This document shows positions 17,157-25,655 of a DNA stretch of 37,690 bases, one piece after another. Position numbers and translations under genes: made by a program. How positions within the stretch are numbered: position 1 is the first letter of the stretch; every line of letters starts with the position of its first letter. The notes below the pieces were generated by a model. The model did not search any database. It had not been told where the DNA came from and worked only from the letters and a program-made list of their open reading frames with translations. This DNA is from Gammaproteobacteria bacterium (GTDB lineage Bacteria > Pseudomonadota > Gammaproteobacteria > Pseudomonadales > Azotimanducaceae): positions 1-37,690 of the forward strand of contig JAFIFJ010000126.1 in assembly GCA_020832085.1 (NCBI GenBank). The letters are read 5' to 3'.

Positions 17157-17376
17157 AGCTGGCTGGCCTTGGAACCGTCTCTTTTGGCCGGAGTAAGAAG
17201 GAAGGCGAAGCAATCGATTGAGCTGTGTTGCTGTGGTTGTTGACCTTGGGAGGGTCCTCCTCAGCGCCCGGAGCCCACGGCATTTGACCGTCGACAAGCT
17301 TTCGGCGCAGGCGTAGCCTCGGGTCACCGCACCGGAGAAAACCATGGTTGCCGTGCCGTCGCCATCTGCGCAGTAG

Positions 17377-17799
17377 CGCCAGCCGGCGCGAGCCTTCCTG
17401 ATCGCCCCGATCACCAACGTGCTGTTCTTCGCCGTGACAGTCGCCGTGGCGGCAGGTCACTTCCGGCACCCGGACATTCACAAGCGCCTGATGGTAGTCG
17501 CGACGGTGGCCGTGCTCGTGCCGGCCGTTGCACGGGTTTTTCTCGTTTTGGTCACCGGCAGCACCACCGTCACACCCCCTCCCATCCAGGTCACGCTGCT
17601 GCCGAGCATGATCACGAATCTGCTGCTGGTCGTGGCGATGGTGTGCGACCGCAGGCGCCACGGTCGCGTTCACCGTGTCTACTGGATCGGCGGCGGCCTG
17701 CTGGTTGCCATGCAGGTACTTCGCGTGCCGTTCGCGCACACGTCGCTGTGGCATGCCGTCGCGGACCGACTGATCGGGTTGAGTGCGCCTCTGCTCTGA
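17377..17799 (+). pseudogene. N-terminally truncated membrane protein remnant
   Basis: The frame encodes hydrophobic helices with AFLIAPITNVLFFAV, FRHPDIHKRLMVVATVAVL and an IGGGLLVAMQVLRVPF end. The HPDIHKRLM block is typical of a family of small multi-helix bacterial membrane proteins of unknown role, normally around 200 or more residues long. Here only the C-terminal 130-140 residues exist. Upstream in the same frame is an ATG at 17344 with GGAG before it, but the frame is closed after ten codons by TAG (17374-17376), and the upstream sequence does not encode the missing helices. A restart at GTG 17419 could give a 126-residue protein. I read it as decayed; the possibility that it is a functional short protein is lower. 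Confidence 0.55.
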
Positions 17800-17904
17800 C
17801 GAACCCCGCGCCTCAGCCGAGGCTTGCTTCCGCAGGCCGGTGTGCCACGGCCCTCGGCGCTGATGACTGCTGTCCGGATGCCTCGGGTGTTTGCTCGATC
17901 CGGA

Positions 17905-17952
17905 AGGTAAGGAAAGTCAAGCCGTTGCGGTGAGTTGTCGTGGTCTGACCCC
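17905..17952 (-). repeat. Right-end remnant of the GGTCAGAC repeat family
   Basis: Ends in GGTCTGACCCC (17942-17952). The preceding TTGCGGTGAGTTGTCGT resembles the right end of the copy at 27259-27525 (TTGCGGAGGATTGCGC) and that of 23095-23349. No left half is present. It stops seven bases before the phospholipase D-like gene's stop codon. Confidence 0.55.
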
Positions 17953-17958
17953 GGGGGC

Positions 17959-19245
17959 TCAGAGATGCCAACCAATGGTCATGGCCAGCCAGCCCAGCAG
18001 GCGGCGCAGGCGCGGCCGTTGCTTCCAGACCTCGAGGTCGTAGGTTCTGGTCTGTTGGAGATCCCGCTGGTACTGGGCCGTCAGCGTCGCAGCCAGTTCA
18101 TGATTCATGATGATGACGTTGGTCTCGTCGTTGAGCCGAAAGGAGCGGTTGTCGAGATTGGCTGAGCCGATGGAGATCCAGTACTCGTCAACAATGTAGA
18201 GCTTGGCGTGGTACTTCGACGGCAGATACTCGTGGATGCGCACACCGGCCTCGAGCAGTTCACCCCAGCGATTCATCGAAGCCTCTCTGACGAAGGTGCT
18301 GTAGTGGCCCTCGGCCGGGAGCATGAGGTCGACACTGACTCCTCGGCGCCGGGCATCGAGCAGGGCGTCCATGATCATGTCATCGGGGTAGAAGTACGGT
18401 GTGCCTAGGAGGATGCTGTCGCGCGAACCGGCGATGGCCAGCAGCACCATCAGCCGGATGCGATGCGTTCCTCCCTGCGGCGAGCTGCTGACCACTTTGG
18501 CAGGTACCTCTCCCCGTTCTTCCAGCAGGGGAAAATAGGCTTCGGAGTGCAGAAGCTGATTGCTGGCATCGAGCCAGTTGCGCATGAAGGCGTTCTGCAG
18601 GTGGGCGACCACCGGGCCTTCGAAGCGGTAGTGATTGTCGCGATAGCCGCCGCTGTCGGGAGTGCCCTGCCAGGGATCGGCCGAGTTGGCGCCGCCGGTG
18701 AAGCCGATGCTGCCGTCGACGATGAGCAGTTTGCGATGGGTGCGGTTGTTGAAACGGGACAACTGATGCCAGGAAGGCTGTCGCCAGCGGACCACCTCCA
18801 CACCGGCATCCTCCATCCGGCGAAACTTTTCGGCGCCGGCTGCCATGGAGCCGAGGTAGTCGAAGATCGCATGGACGGCCACGCCACGCTGTGCGGCACG
18901 AACAAACGCCTCGGTGAACGCGCCAGCAATGTCTTCGCCGAAAAATTCGAAGGTCTCGAAGGTGACGCTGCGGGCGGCCTGGTCAATGGCCTTCAGCTTG
19001 GCCGCAAAGATTTCGTCGCCGTTTTCCAGGGTGTCGATGCGATTGCCCGGTGTGGCTGCGCTGCCGAGCAGGACCGACTGCAGGTGCCGGAACTCCTCGG
19101 TATCGATCGCCGGCACCGATGTCAAAGGTTCCGATACCCGCATGGGTTCGGGTACCGCATTGGACAGGACCAGCCACAAGGCTGAGCCGGCCAGCACAGC
19201 ACCCGCAGCAACCGCGAACAACCAGACCCTGACCTTTGAGCTCAT
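17959..19245 (-). CDS. Phospholipase D-like / cardiolipin synthase-type protein
   Basis: A 428-residue protein with an N-terminal membrane anchor (about 6-28) and two complete HKD motifs: His170-x-Lys172-x4-Asp177 in THRKLLIVDGSIGFTGG, and His346-x-Lys348-x4-Asp353 in YHAKLYIVDEYWISIGSANL. This is the layout of cardiolipin synthase B/C-like enzymes, which join phosphatidyl groups or cleave phosphodiesters at the inner membrane. The usual two-helix N-terminus of ClsA is replaced by one helix. It starts at ATG 19245 and is divergent from the sulfatase. Cardiolipin synthesis is likely, while hydrolysis of another phosphodiester is the alternative. Confidence 0.85.
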   Translation of the reverse strand: MSSKVRVWLFAVAAGAVLAGSALWLVLSNAVPEPMRVSEPLTSVPAIDTEEFRHLQSVLLGSAATPGNRIDTLENGDEIFAAKLKAIDQAARSVTFETFEFFGEDIAGAFTEAFVRAAQRGVAVHAIFDYLGSMAAGAEKFRRMEDAGVEVVRWRQPSWHQLSRFNNRTHRKLLIVDGSIGFTGGANSADPWQGTPDSGGYRDNHYRFEGPVVAHLQNAFMRNWLDASNQLLHSEAYFPLLEERGEVPAKVVSSSPQGGTHRIRLMVLLAIAGSRDSILLGTPYFYPDDMIMDALLDARRRGVSVDLMLPAEGHYSTFVREASMNRWGELLEAGVRIHEYLPSKYHAKLYIVDEYWISIGSANLDNRSFRLNDETNVIIMNHELAATLTAQYQRDLQQTRTYDLEVWKQRPRLRRLLGWLAMTIGWHL

Positions 19246-19504
19246 GCAGCACTGTCGCAGGTCCGGGAGCAGACAGGAAGCGCGGCAGGTCGCTCTCCCG
19301 CCGGGGTTCGGCTGTCACCTCGATTCCTATGTTGGACAACGAACAGAGCGGGGATTCTGCCGTGGGTATACTACCCAGTTGCGCAAAAAAACTGCGCTCG
19401 TACGCCTGGGTAAGCGACATCGCAGGGTCGCAATGGCTGCGGAATACCGATCGGGATACCTCCTCATCGGGACTGAAAGAATGAATTCCGGGGTGGAGGG
19501 GACA
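19246..19504. promoter_or_regulatory. Divergent region with two small palindromes
   Basis: Between divergent phospholipase D-like and sulfatase genes. GGGTA-TAC-TACCC (19364-19376) and GCGCA-(A-rich)-TGCGC (19381-19397) lie side by side about 110-140 bases before the sulfatase start, and TATACT (19367-19372) could be a -10 element inside the first. They could be operators; no matching regulator is encoded nearby. Confidence 0.25.
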
Positions 19505-21697
19505 ATGCACAAGCAGCAGTTGAACGGCGGGTGGATCGCGGCGACCGTGGCGCTTGCCTTGTTGATCGTGGGTTGTTCAGGGGATTTCTCACCCGTTCCC
19601 CCCATCGCTCCAGCGCCCATTCCCGATCCGCCGGTGGCGGCACCGCCCAACATCCTGTTTGTGGTCATCGACGATGTGGGCATGGACCAGCTGGAACTCT
19701 TCGGCTTCGGCGGTGCGACGCCACCTGCCACGCCCATGATCGCCGATATTGCCGGTGCAGGCGTCAGCTTCATCGACGCCTGGGCGATGCCCGCCTGCTC
19801 GGTCACCCGCGGCGTGATGTTCGAAGGGCGGTTTCCGCTGCGCACCGGGATGAAGGCAGCGCTCGGACCCAATGACCTCGCCAACTCCATGACCTCGCCC
19901 TACGCCATGACCATCCCCAAACTGCTGTCCACGCGGGGCTACGAGAGCGCCATGATCGGCAAGTTTCACATCGCGCTGCCGGGCATGAATCCGGCGGGCG
20001 ACGCCATCGCGCACGACCTCGGCTGGGACTTCTTTGCAGGCTGGCTGGACGAGACGGGCGATCCGGCCTCCATCGATACCACCGCCGGAGGCGTCGCGCC
20101 CCCCGGGACCTACAGCTGTGGATTCGTCCCCGGTGGCCATCTGGCCCACGGCGCTAATTCCGGGGCCTGCTATCTGGGAGACGGCAGCTGCAGCGATCTC
20201 GGTGGTGATGTCCATACGCCCGGACGCAGCTGCCGCGACGCTGGTGGCATCTTCGAACCCTTTGCCATGTGCGAAAGTCCGCCTCCGGAGCGACTCGACT
20301 TCAGTCGTTTGAATGCCCATTCCGTATCGCCGGTGGTCTACAGCTATCCCGACGGCTCGGTGGAGACGCTGCCCCTGACTGATCCGAGGTCGCGGCAGTT
20401 TCGCGCGTCCTTCGCGGTCGACGCGGCTGCCGAGTGGATCAATGCGCGACCGGCCGGCCAGCCCTGGATGGCCACCGTCAGCTTCGCCTCCATCCACACG
20501 CCTCTGGTGCAGCCGCCCGTCGATACGAGGTCTCTCGCCAGCGTCGCGAGCGGCGATCTCGACTGCTCCAGTCTGGTGGCCCAGCGTGTGCTGTCGAACC
20601 TGATGGTGGAAAATCTGGATCTCGAGATCGGCCGCCTGCTGGTGGCCATTGGTCTGGCGAGTCATGACGACGAGGGCGGCCTGGTGTTTGCGCCGGAGTC
20701 GACCGACACCATGGTGGTGATCCTCGGTGACAACGGCAGCCTTGGTTCAGGGGTGAAGCTGCCCTTCGACCTGACCCGCGCAAAGGGTCAGGCCTATCAG
20801 ACCGGCGTCTGGGTGCCCCTGATCGTCGCCGGCCCGCTGATCAGCGCACCCGGCCGGCAAGTGAGCGCGATGGTGAACGTCGCCGACCTCTACGCTCTGT
20901 TCGCCGAAATTGCCGGCATCACCGACGTGCAGGCCGAAGTGCCGCGGCCCATCGACGCCGTCTCCATGCTGCCCTACTTGGCCGACCCGGAGCAGCGGGC
21001 CATGCGTGACTGGAACTACACGGAAGTGGGGCTTAATGTGCAGGCAGGTGGCGTGATCAACGGACCCTGCATCATCAACAGCTGCACCCAGATTCCCAAC
21101 ATCCAGAGCATCTGCGAAGACAACAACGGCGTCTGGTGGGGAGAGGGCACCGCAGCCAGCGTCAATGGCATCCTCGCTCCCGAGCAGGGCTTTAAGTTCT
21201 GCTCCGAAGTGCTGGACTTCGTCACGAGCAATGGCGGCGACGCCTTTGACATTCAGCCGCTGGTCTCCATCGCCATACGCAATGAAGGCTTCAAACTGGT
21301 CGAAAACACCTTCAAGGATTGCATCTCGACGCCCGGTTCCTGTGTCGACGATACCGTGCTCGAGCTTTACGAAATCGATGTGCCCATCCTCACGCCGTGG
21401 CTGGATCGAGAGGGGGACGAACTGCCCCTCGACGCGCTCAGCGCCACGCAGCAGAGCGCCTTCGATGAGCTCACCGAACGGCTGGCCGCGCTGCGCGCAT
21501 CGGTCATCGACTGCCCGGGCGATGGCAACATCGATGGCGTGGTGGATGCCAGGGACCTGGAGGAATGGGAGCGCTACGCCACCTCAGGCGGAGGCTCCAG
21601 CGTTTACGACCTGAATCTGGATGGCTTCACCGATGAACTGGATGAAGCCATCATCCTCGCGAACATGGGACGGGACTGCAGGGTTGCCGGCGGCTGA
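19505..21697 (+). CDS. Sulfatase lipoprotein with C-terminal dockerin-like calcium repeats
   Basis: A 730-residue alkaline-phosphatase-superfamily sulfatase. The N-terminus is a lipoprotein signal with lipobox LIVGC, so it is membrane-anchored outside the cytoplasm. PNILFVVIDDVGMDQ carries metal-binding Asp pairs; VVILGDNGSLGSG is the C-terminal metal site. The formylglycine position is Cys98 in PACSVTRG; the canonical motif is C-x-P/A-x-R, so Val at +2 is unusual. A large Cys-rich insert follows. Residues 669-725 hold two dockerin/EF-hand-like repeats (DGNIDGVVDARDL and DLNLDGFTDELDE) bracketed by cysteines. ATG 19505 follows GGAGGGG; an ATG at 19481 would only lengthen the leader. The substrate is likely a sulfated polysaccharide, which is inferred. 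Confidence 0.85.
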   Translation: MHKQQLNGGWIAATVALALLIVGCSGDFSPVPPIAPAPIPDPPVAAPPNILFVVIDDVGMDQLELFGFGGATPPATPMIADIAGAGVSFIDAWAMPACSVTRGVMFEGRFPLRTGMKAALGPNDLANSMTSPYAMTIPKLLSTRGYESAMIGKFHIALPGMNPAGDAIAHDLGWDFFAGWLDETGDPASIDTTAGGVAPPGTYSCGFVPGGHLAHGANSGACYLGDGSCSDLGGDVHTPGRSCRDAGGIFEPFAMCESPPPERLDFSRLNAHSVSPVVYSYPDGSVETLPLTDPRSRQFRASFAVDAAAEWINARPAGQPWMATVSFASIHTPLVQPPVDTRSLASVASGDLDCSSLVAQRVLSNLMVENLDLEIGRLLVAIGLASHDDEGGLVFAPESTDTMVVILGDNGSLGSGVKLPFDLTRAKGQAYQTGVWVPLIVAGPLISAPGRQVSAMVNVADLYALFAEIAGITDVQAEVPRPIDAVSMLPYLADPEQRAMRDWNYTEVGLNVQAGGVINGPCIINSCTQIPNIQSICEDNNGVWWGEGTAASVNGILAPEQGFKFCSEVLDFVTSNGGDAFDIQPLVSIAIRNEGFKLVENTFKDCISTPGSCVDDTVLELYEIDVPILTPWLDREGDELPLDALSATQQSAFDELTERLAALRASVIDCPGDGNIDGVVDARDLEEWERYATSGGGSSVYDLNLDGFTDELDEAIILANMGRDCRVAGG

Positions 21698-21712
21698 GCC
21701 TCGGACCGTTTC

Positions 21713-21738
21713 GGGTCAGACCGCCTCATGCCTGACCC
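21713..21738. repeat. GGGTCAG/CTGACCC palindrome between convergent genes
   Basis: GGGTCAG (21713-21719) pairs with CTGACCC (21732-21738) over a 12-base loop, in the 50-base gap where the sulfatase and MscS genes converge. It carries the end motif of the GGTCAGAC repeat family (GGGTCAGACC) and may be a collapsed copy with both ends and no middle. It could serve as a bidirectional terminator. Confidence 0.5.
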
Positions 21739-21747
21739 CGACAGGCC

Positions 21748-23028
21748 TCACGATTGTCCCGAGCCATCGCCCGAGTTCTCAATCCGGGCGCGAACACTGA
21801 GTTCGCGCGCCGGATCCCCGGCCAGATAGAGGGTCTGGGTCGGGAAGGCGAATTCGATGCCCGCTTCGTTGAATGCCCGCAGCAGCCGGTGATTGAAGGT
21901 CTCACCGTGGGCCAGGAAGCCCCACCAGTCATGCCCCAACTCTTCGCTCAGGAAATACCAGTAGCTGACGGCGATGTTGAGTGAGGCACTGTTGAAGTCG
22001 TTGAAGTAGATGCGCGGCGGACGTTGCTCGAGCCGGAAGGGCGCTGCCATGTCCTCGGCCGCCAGAATGTCCTTGATGATCTGCACCGCCTCCTCGACCT
22101 TCTCCGGCGGCGTGTCGTAGGTGATGGTCACGTCCAGCGTCCGGCGCAGGAAGGGCCGGGCGGAGACGTTCTCCACCGTGCCGTCGATGAAGCGCATGTT
22201 AGGAATGGTCACCAGATGGCCGGTGAAGGTGCGGATGCGGGATGAACGCATGCCAATCTCTTCGACGAAGCCGTCGATGCCGGAGAAGCTGATGCGATCC
22301 CCCACCGCAAAGGGCTTGTCCAGCATGACGGTGATGGAACCGAAGAGGTTGCGCACCGAGTCCTGAGACGCCAGGGAAATCGCCAGTCCGGCGATGCCCA
22401 GGCCCGCCAGCCACGCGCTGATGTTCACCCCGAAGACGTTCTGGGCAATGAACAGGAAGAAAATGATGACTACGAAAATGCGGAAGGTCTTGCGGATCAT
22501 CGGTGCCAGCTGCGCGGCGAGCTTGCTGTTGCTCTCCTCGACCCGCCGCATGATGGCGATGTCGATCAGGTCCACCAGGTTGAAGGCGATCCAGCCGAAG
22601 GAGAGCAGCAGCAGGAACTTCAGCACGTTCTGGGTGAATGCGGCCACTTCCGGTGGCATGACGATGCTCAGCAGGCCGAGCTGAATGCCGATGGTCAGGC
22701 ACAGCAGCGAACTCGGGCCGGCCGGTGCCTCGAACAGGATGCCCCGCATCTGCAGGTCCTGATCCCGCAGGCGCTTGCCGATGCCGTTGAGAATCGAGGA
22801 AATGATCTTGCCGACGGTCAGGCCGCCCAGGATGCCGAGAAACAGCGCCCCCCAGCCCCATAGCGGGGTCTCCTCGAAGACGGTGCCAAGCACCGTCCCG
22901 AGCATGGCCAGGGTATCCTCGTCGTCGTTCCCATTGGCCGCAGCCGCTGCAGTGGCCGTCGAGTCGGCGAAAGCGAACAGGGGCAGGAGGGCAAGGCAGA
23001 GCAGCATCAGGGTAAGACGACGGGGCAT
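21748..23028 (-). CDS. MscS family mechanosensitive ion channel
   Basis: About 426 residues: a signal peptide (MPRRLTLMLLCLALLPLFAFA), a low-complexity alanine stretch, several membrane helices, then the MscS core with GLGIAGLAISLASQDSVRNLFG (pore helix), FAVGDRISFSGIDGFVEEIG (beta domain) and a C-terminal alpha/beta domain. The SQDSVRNLFGS pore segment places it in a different MscS subgroup from the BON channel at 15798. An ATG at 23046 is also in frame, but the start at 23028 gives a standard signal peptide; GGAG lies about 12 bases upstream of it. It relieves turgor or conducts small solutes; specific role unknown. Confidence 0.88.
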   Translation of the reverse strand: MPRRLTLMLLCLALLPLFAFADSTATAAAAANGNDDEDTLAMLGTVLGTVFEETPLWGWGALFLGILGGLTVGKIISSILNGIGKRLRDQDLQMRGILFEAPAGPSSLLCLTIGIQLGLLSIVMPPEVAAFTQNVLKFLLLLSFGWIAFNLVDLIDIAIMRRVEESNSKLAAQLAPMIRKTFRIFVVIIFFLFIAQNVFGVNISAWLAGLGIAGLAISLASQDSVRNLFGSITVMLDKPFAVGDRISFSGIDGFVEEIGMRSSRIRTFTGHLVTIPNMRFIDGTVENVSARPFLRRTLDVTITYDTPPEKVEEAVQIIKDILAAEDMAAPFRLEQRPPRIYFNDFNSASLNIAVSYWYFLSEELGHDWWGFLAHGETFNHRLLRAFNEAGIEFAFPTQTLYLAGDPARELSVRARIENSGDGSGQS

Positions 23029-23094
23029 CGTGACTGGGAACTCCATGGCGGCAACACGGATCGGCGACGCGCATCATAATCGAGAATGGCTTGC

Positions 23095-23349
23095 GGGGTC
23101 AGACCAATGCAAGTCATTGATTCCTCTGAATACGGACCCCTTAGATGCGCGTTTTTTTGGCCTTAGAGTGCCCATTTTCGGCGGAAAAACAGCCTTCTAA
23201 GGCCTCAGCGGTGCCCGGATACCTTCGGTCGATCCTTAAAGCACCCATTTCGACCCTGAAAACGCAGCGCTAAGGCCTCGAAATGCGCTCGGTGAGCACC
23301 GGGAGCGAAGTAAAATCAACCGGTTACGGTCTGTCGCGGTGGTCTGACA
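23095..23349. repeat. GGTCAGAC structured repeat, copy A
   Basis: Begins GGGGTCAGACC (23095) and ends GGTCTGAC (about 23341-23348), giving short inverted ends. Inside: a left hairpin CAATG/CATTG, conserved TTGATTC and CGGACCCCTTA blocks, a long stem GGCCTTAGA (23159-23167) / TCTAAGGCC (23196-23204), and a second stem CATTTCGA (23246-23253) / TCGAAATG (23278-23285). The same order of elements occurs in copies B (27259) and C (28540). It lies between the divergent MscS and PhoX genes, so it also separates their promoters. No protein is encoded. Confidence 0.75.
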
Positions 23350-23428
23350 TGGGCTGAGCGGGCGCCATGGGGGCCAGGTCTTGTGCGAAACTGTCATGAA
23401 AGTGTGGTGTCGATGGGGCGAGGAGCTT

Positions 23429-25483
23429 ATGGGGGAGCAGTACGTGGTGGGCAGGGTGGACGCTGCGCTCGCCGATGGCGAGGAGCCGCGCCGGAGCCCG
23501 ACGGATCGGCCGGATTTCCAGACTGTGGCCGCGACACGCTACCGGCGGCGCGATGTCCTGCGCGGTGGTCTCGCGCTGGCGGTGGCCAGTCTGTTTGCTC
23601 CGGCAGCCTTGCGTTCGGCCGTCGCCCAGGAGTCGGCACTGTCTGTCGCGCAGGGGGCACGGCTTGGCTTCGAAGCGGTGCCGGTCAGCAGTGCCGATAC
23701 CCTGGTGGTGCCTGAAGGCTACCGGACCCAGGTGATGCTGCCCTGGGGCGAGCCCATCACCGGCAGCCATCCGGAGTTCACCCGGGAGAACAGCGGCGCA
23801 GAGCAAGCGATGCAGATGGGCATGCATCACGACGGCATGCACTTCTTTCCCATTGAGGGCGAGCATCCGTTTCGGGGCAGTTCCGACGACGGCCTGCTGG
23901 TGATGAATCACGAGTACATGGAACCGCGTCTGCTGCATGCGGCCGCCCGCGGCCGCGCGGTGTCGGCCTTCGACGTCCTGCTGCGCGAAGACGGTAGTCG
24001 CGATCCTGATCAGGTGCTCAAGGAGATCAACGCTCACGGCGTCAGCGTCGTGCACATCAAGCGTGGCGATGATGGCGACTGGTCCAGTATTCGCTGCCGT
24101 CGCAATCGCCGACTCACGCCCGAGACCCCGGTGACCATCGGCGGACCGCTCGCCGGCGACCCGCGCCTGCGCACGCCCTACAGTCCAGATGGCACCCGTG
24201 CCCGGGGCACGCTCAACAACTGCTCCCATGGCGTGACGCCCTGGAACACCTACCTCACCTGCGAGGAGAACTGGTGGCTGTACTTTCACCGCGAGGGTGA
24301 TGACGCTCCGGCGAGCCTTGGGCGCTACAACGTGGGCCGTTTCAACATCTGGCGCTGGCATCTGGCGGCAGCCAACGCGGGTGAGGAGGCCGATCGCTAT
24401 CTGCGCTTTGATGCCACCCCGCGCGGCGACGATGCAGCCGCGGACTACCGCAACGAGCCCCACACCTTCGGCTACGTGGTGGAGTTCGACCCCTTCGACC
24501 CGGACAGCGTTCCGGTGAAGCGCACCCACCTCGGCCGCTTCTCCCACGAGGGCGTGATCTTCGCGCCGGCACGGGAAGGCCGGCCGGTGGTGCTCTACAG
24601 CGGCGACGATTCACCCTTCGAGTACATCTACAAGTTCGTCTCCAGCCGCCCCTATGAAGCCGCCACTGCAGATGGCTCCCTGCTCGACGAGGGGACGCTC
24701 TACGCGGCCCGATTTGACGACGACGGCTCCGGCCAATGGCTGGCCCTGGTCCCGGGCGAGAACGGGCTTGGGCCGGAGAACGGCTTTGCCACGGTGGCCG
24801 ACGTCCTGCTCAACAGCCGCGGCGCGGCGGACATCGCCGGCGCCACGCCCATGGACCGTCCGGAGTGGGGCGCGATCGACCCGGGAACGAGTGCCGTGTA
24901 CTTCACCCTCACCAACAACAAACGCCGCAGTGCCGAGCAGCTGGATGCCGCCAATCCCCGCAAGCACAACCACTTCGGTCAGATCGTCCGCTGGCGCGAG
25001 GCGGACGACGACCATGCCGCGACCACGTTCACCTGGGAACTGTTTGTGCTTGCCGGCGACGAGGACGACAGCCGCGATCTCGCCGGCGAACCACTCAATG
25101 CGGACAGCCGCTTCGCCATGCCCGACGGCCTCTACTTCGATGCCGACCGTCGCCTGTGGATCCAGACCGACATCGCCGATGCGGATCAGAATCACGGCCC
25201 CTACGCGCCCATGGGCAACAACGCCATGCTCTGCGCCGACCCGGAAAGCGGCGAGATCCGCCGCTTTCTCACCGGACCGGTAGGGCAGGAGATCACCGGC
25301 TGCGTCAGCACGCCGGATCAGACGACCCTGTTCATCAACGTCCAGCACCCCGGTGCGACCACTTCGGCGGAAGACTTCGCCGCCGGCCGCTCCAGCAGCC
25401 GGTGGCCGGACTACGGCGACGGCCCGCCGCGGTCCGCTACCGTCGCCATCACCCGCATCGACGGCGGCAAAGTCGGCAGCTGA
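23429..25483 (+). CDS. phoX: PhoX family (DUF839) Tat-exported phosphatase
   Basis: A 684-residue protein with a twin-arginine signal (RYRRRDVLRGGLALAVASL, Arg39-Arg41) and the PhoX/DUF839 beta-propeller. The hallmark TLNNCSHGVTPWNTYLTCEE (about 261-280) holds Cys265 and the Glu-Glu after Cys278, residues equivalent to those near the iron-calcium centre of PhoX. DGLLVMNHEYME and GRFSHEGVIFA are also typical. PhoX is a periplasmic Fe/Ca alkaline phosphatase induced by phosphate limitation; regulation here is not visible (no clear Pho box seen). The ATG at 23429 follows GAGGAG. The catalytic role is supported by family residues, though DUF839 also contains uncharacterised members. Confidence 0.85.
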   Translation: MGEQYVVGRVDAALADGEEPRRSPTDRPDFQTVAATRYRRRDVLRGGLALAVASLFAPAALRSAVAQESALSVAQGARLGFEAVPVSSADTLVVPEGYRTQVMLPWGEPITGSHPEFTRENSGAEQAMQMGMHHDGMHFFPIEGEHPFRGSSDDGLLVMNHEYMEPRLLHAAARGRAVSAFDVLLREDGSRDPDQVLKEINAHGVSVVHIKRGDDGDWSSIRCRRNRRLTPETPVTIGGPLAGDPRLRTPYSPDGTRARGTLNNCSHGVTPWNTYLTCEENWWLYFHREGDDAPASLGRYNVGRFNIWRWHLAAANAGEEADRYLRFDATPRGDDAAADYRNEPHTFGYVVEFDPFDPDSVPVKRTHLGRFSHEGVIFAPAREGRPVVLYSGDDSPFEYIYKFVSSRPYEAATADGSLLDEGTLYAARFDDDGSGQWLALVPGENGLGPENGFATVADVLLNSRGAADIAGATPMDRPEWGAIDPGTSAVYFTLTNNKRRSAEQLDAANPRKHNHFGQIVRWREADDDHAATTFTWELFVLAGDEDDSRDLAGEPLNADSRFAMPDGLYFDADRRLWIQTDIADADQNHGPYAPMGNNAMLCADPESGEIRRFLTGPVGQEITGCVSTPDQTTLFINVQHPGATTSAEDFAAGRSSSRWPDYGDGPPRSATVAITRIDGGKVGS

Positions 25484-25655
25484 CAGGGCTCGGGTCCGCG
25501 CTGCATTCGACCACGGCAGCCGCTGCATCGAGTACGATGTCCGCAGTGAGCAGTTTCTGGCTCACGTCGTGGTCGTCCGCTTGCGGGAGGGCGGATGTGC
25601 CCGGCGCGGAAAGCCGTCTCGGACAACGTGCAAGGCGACTAAGGAGAGTCCGTTC

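Noticed and set aside
23341..23380. Pho box before phoX
   Set aside because: I looked for the tandem TGTCA-type direct repeats; one CTGTCATGAAA occurs near 23391 but without a second repeat at 11-base spacing.
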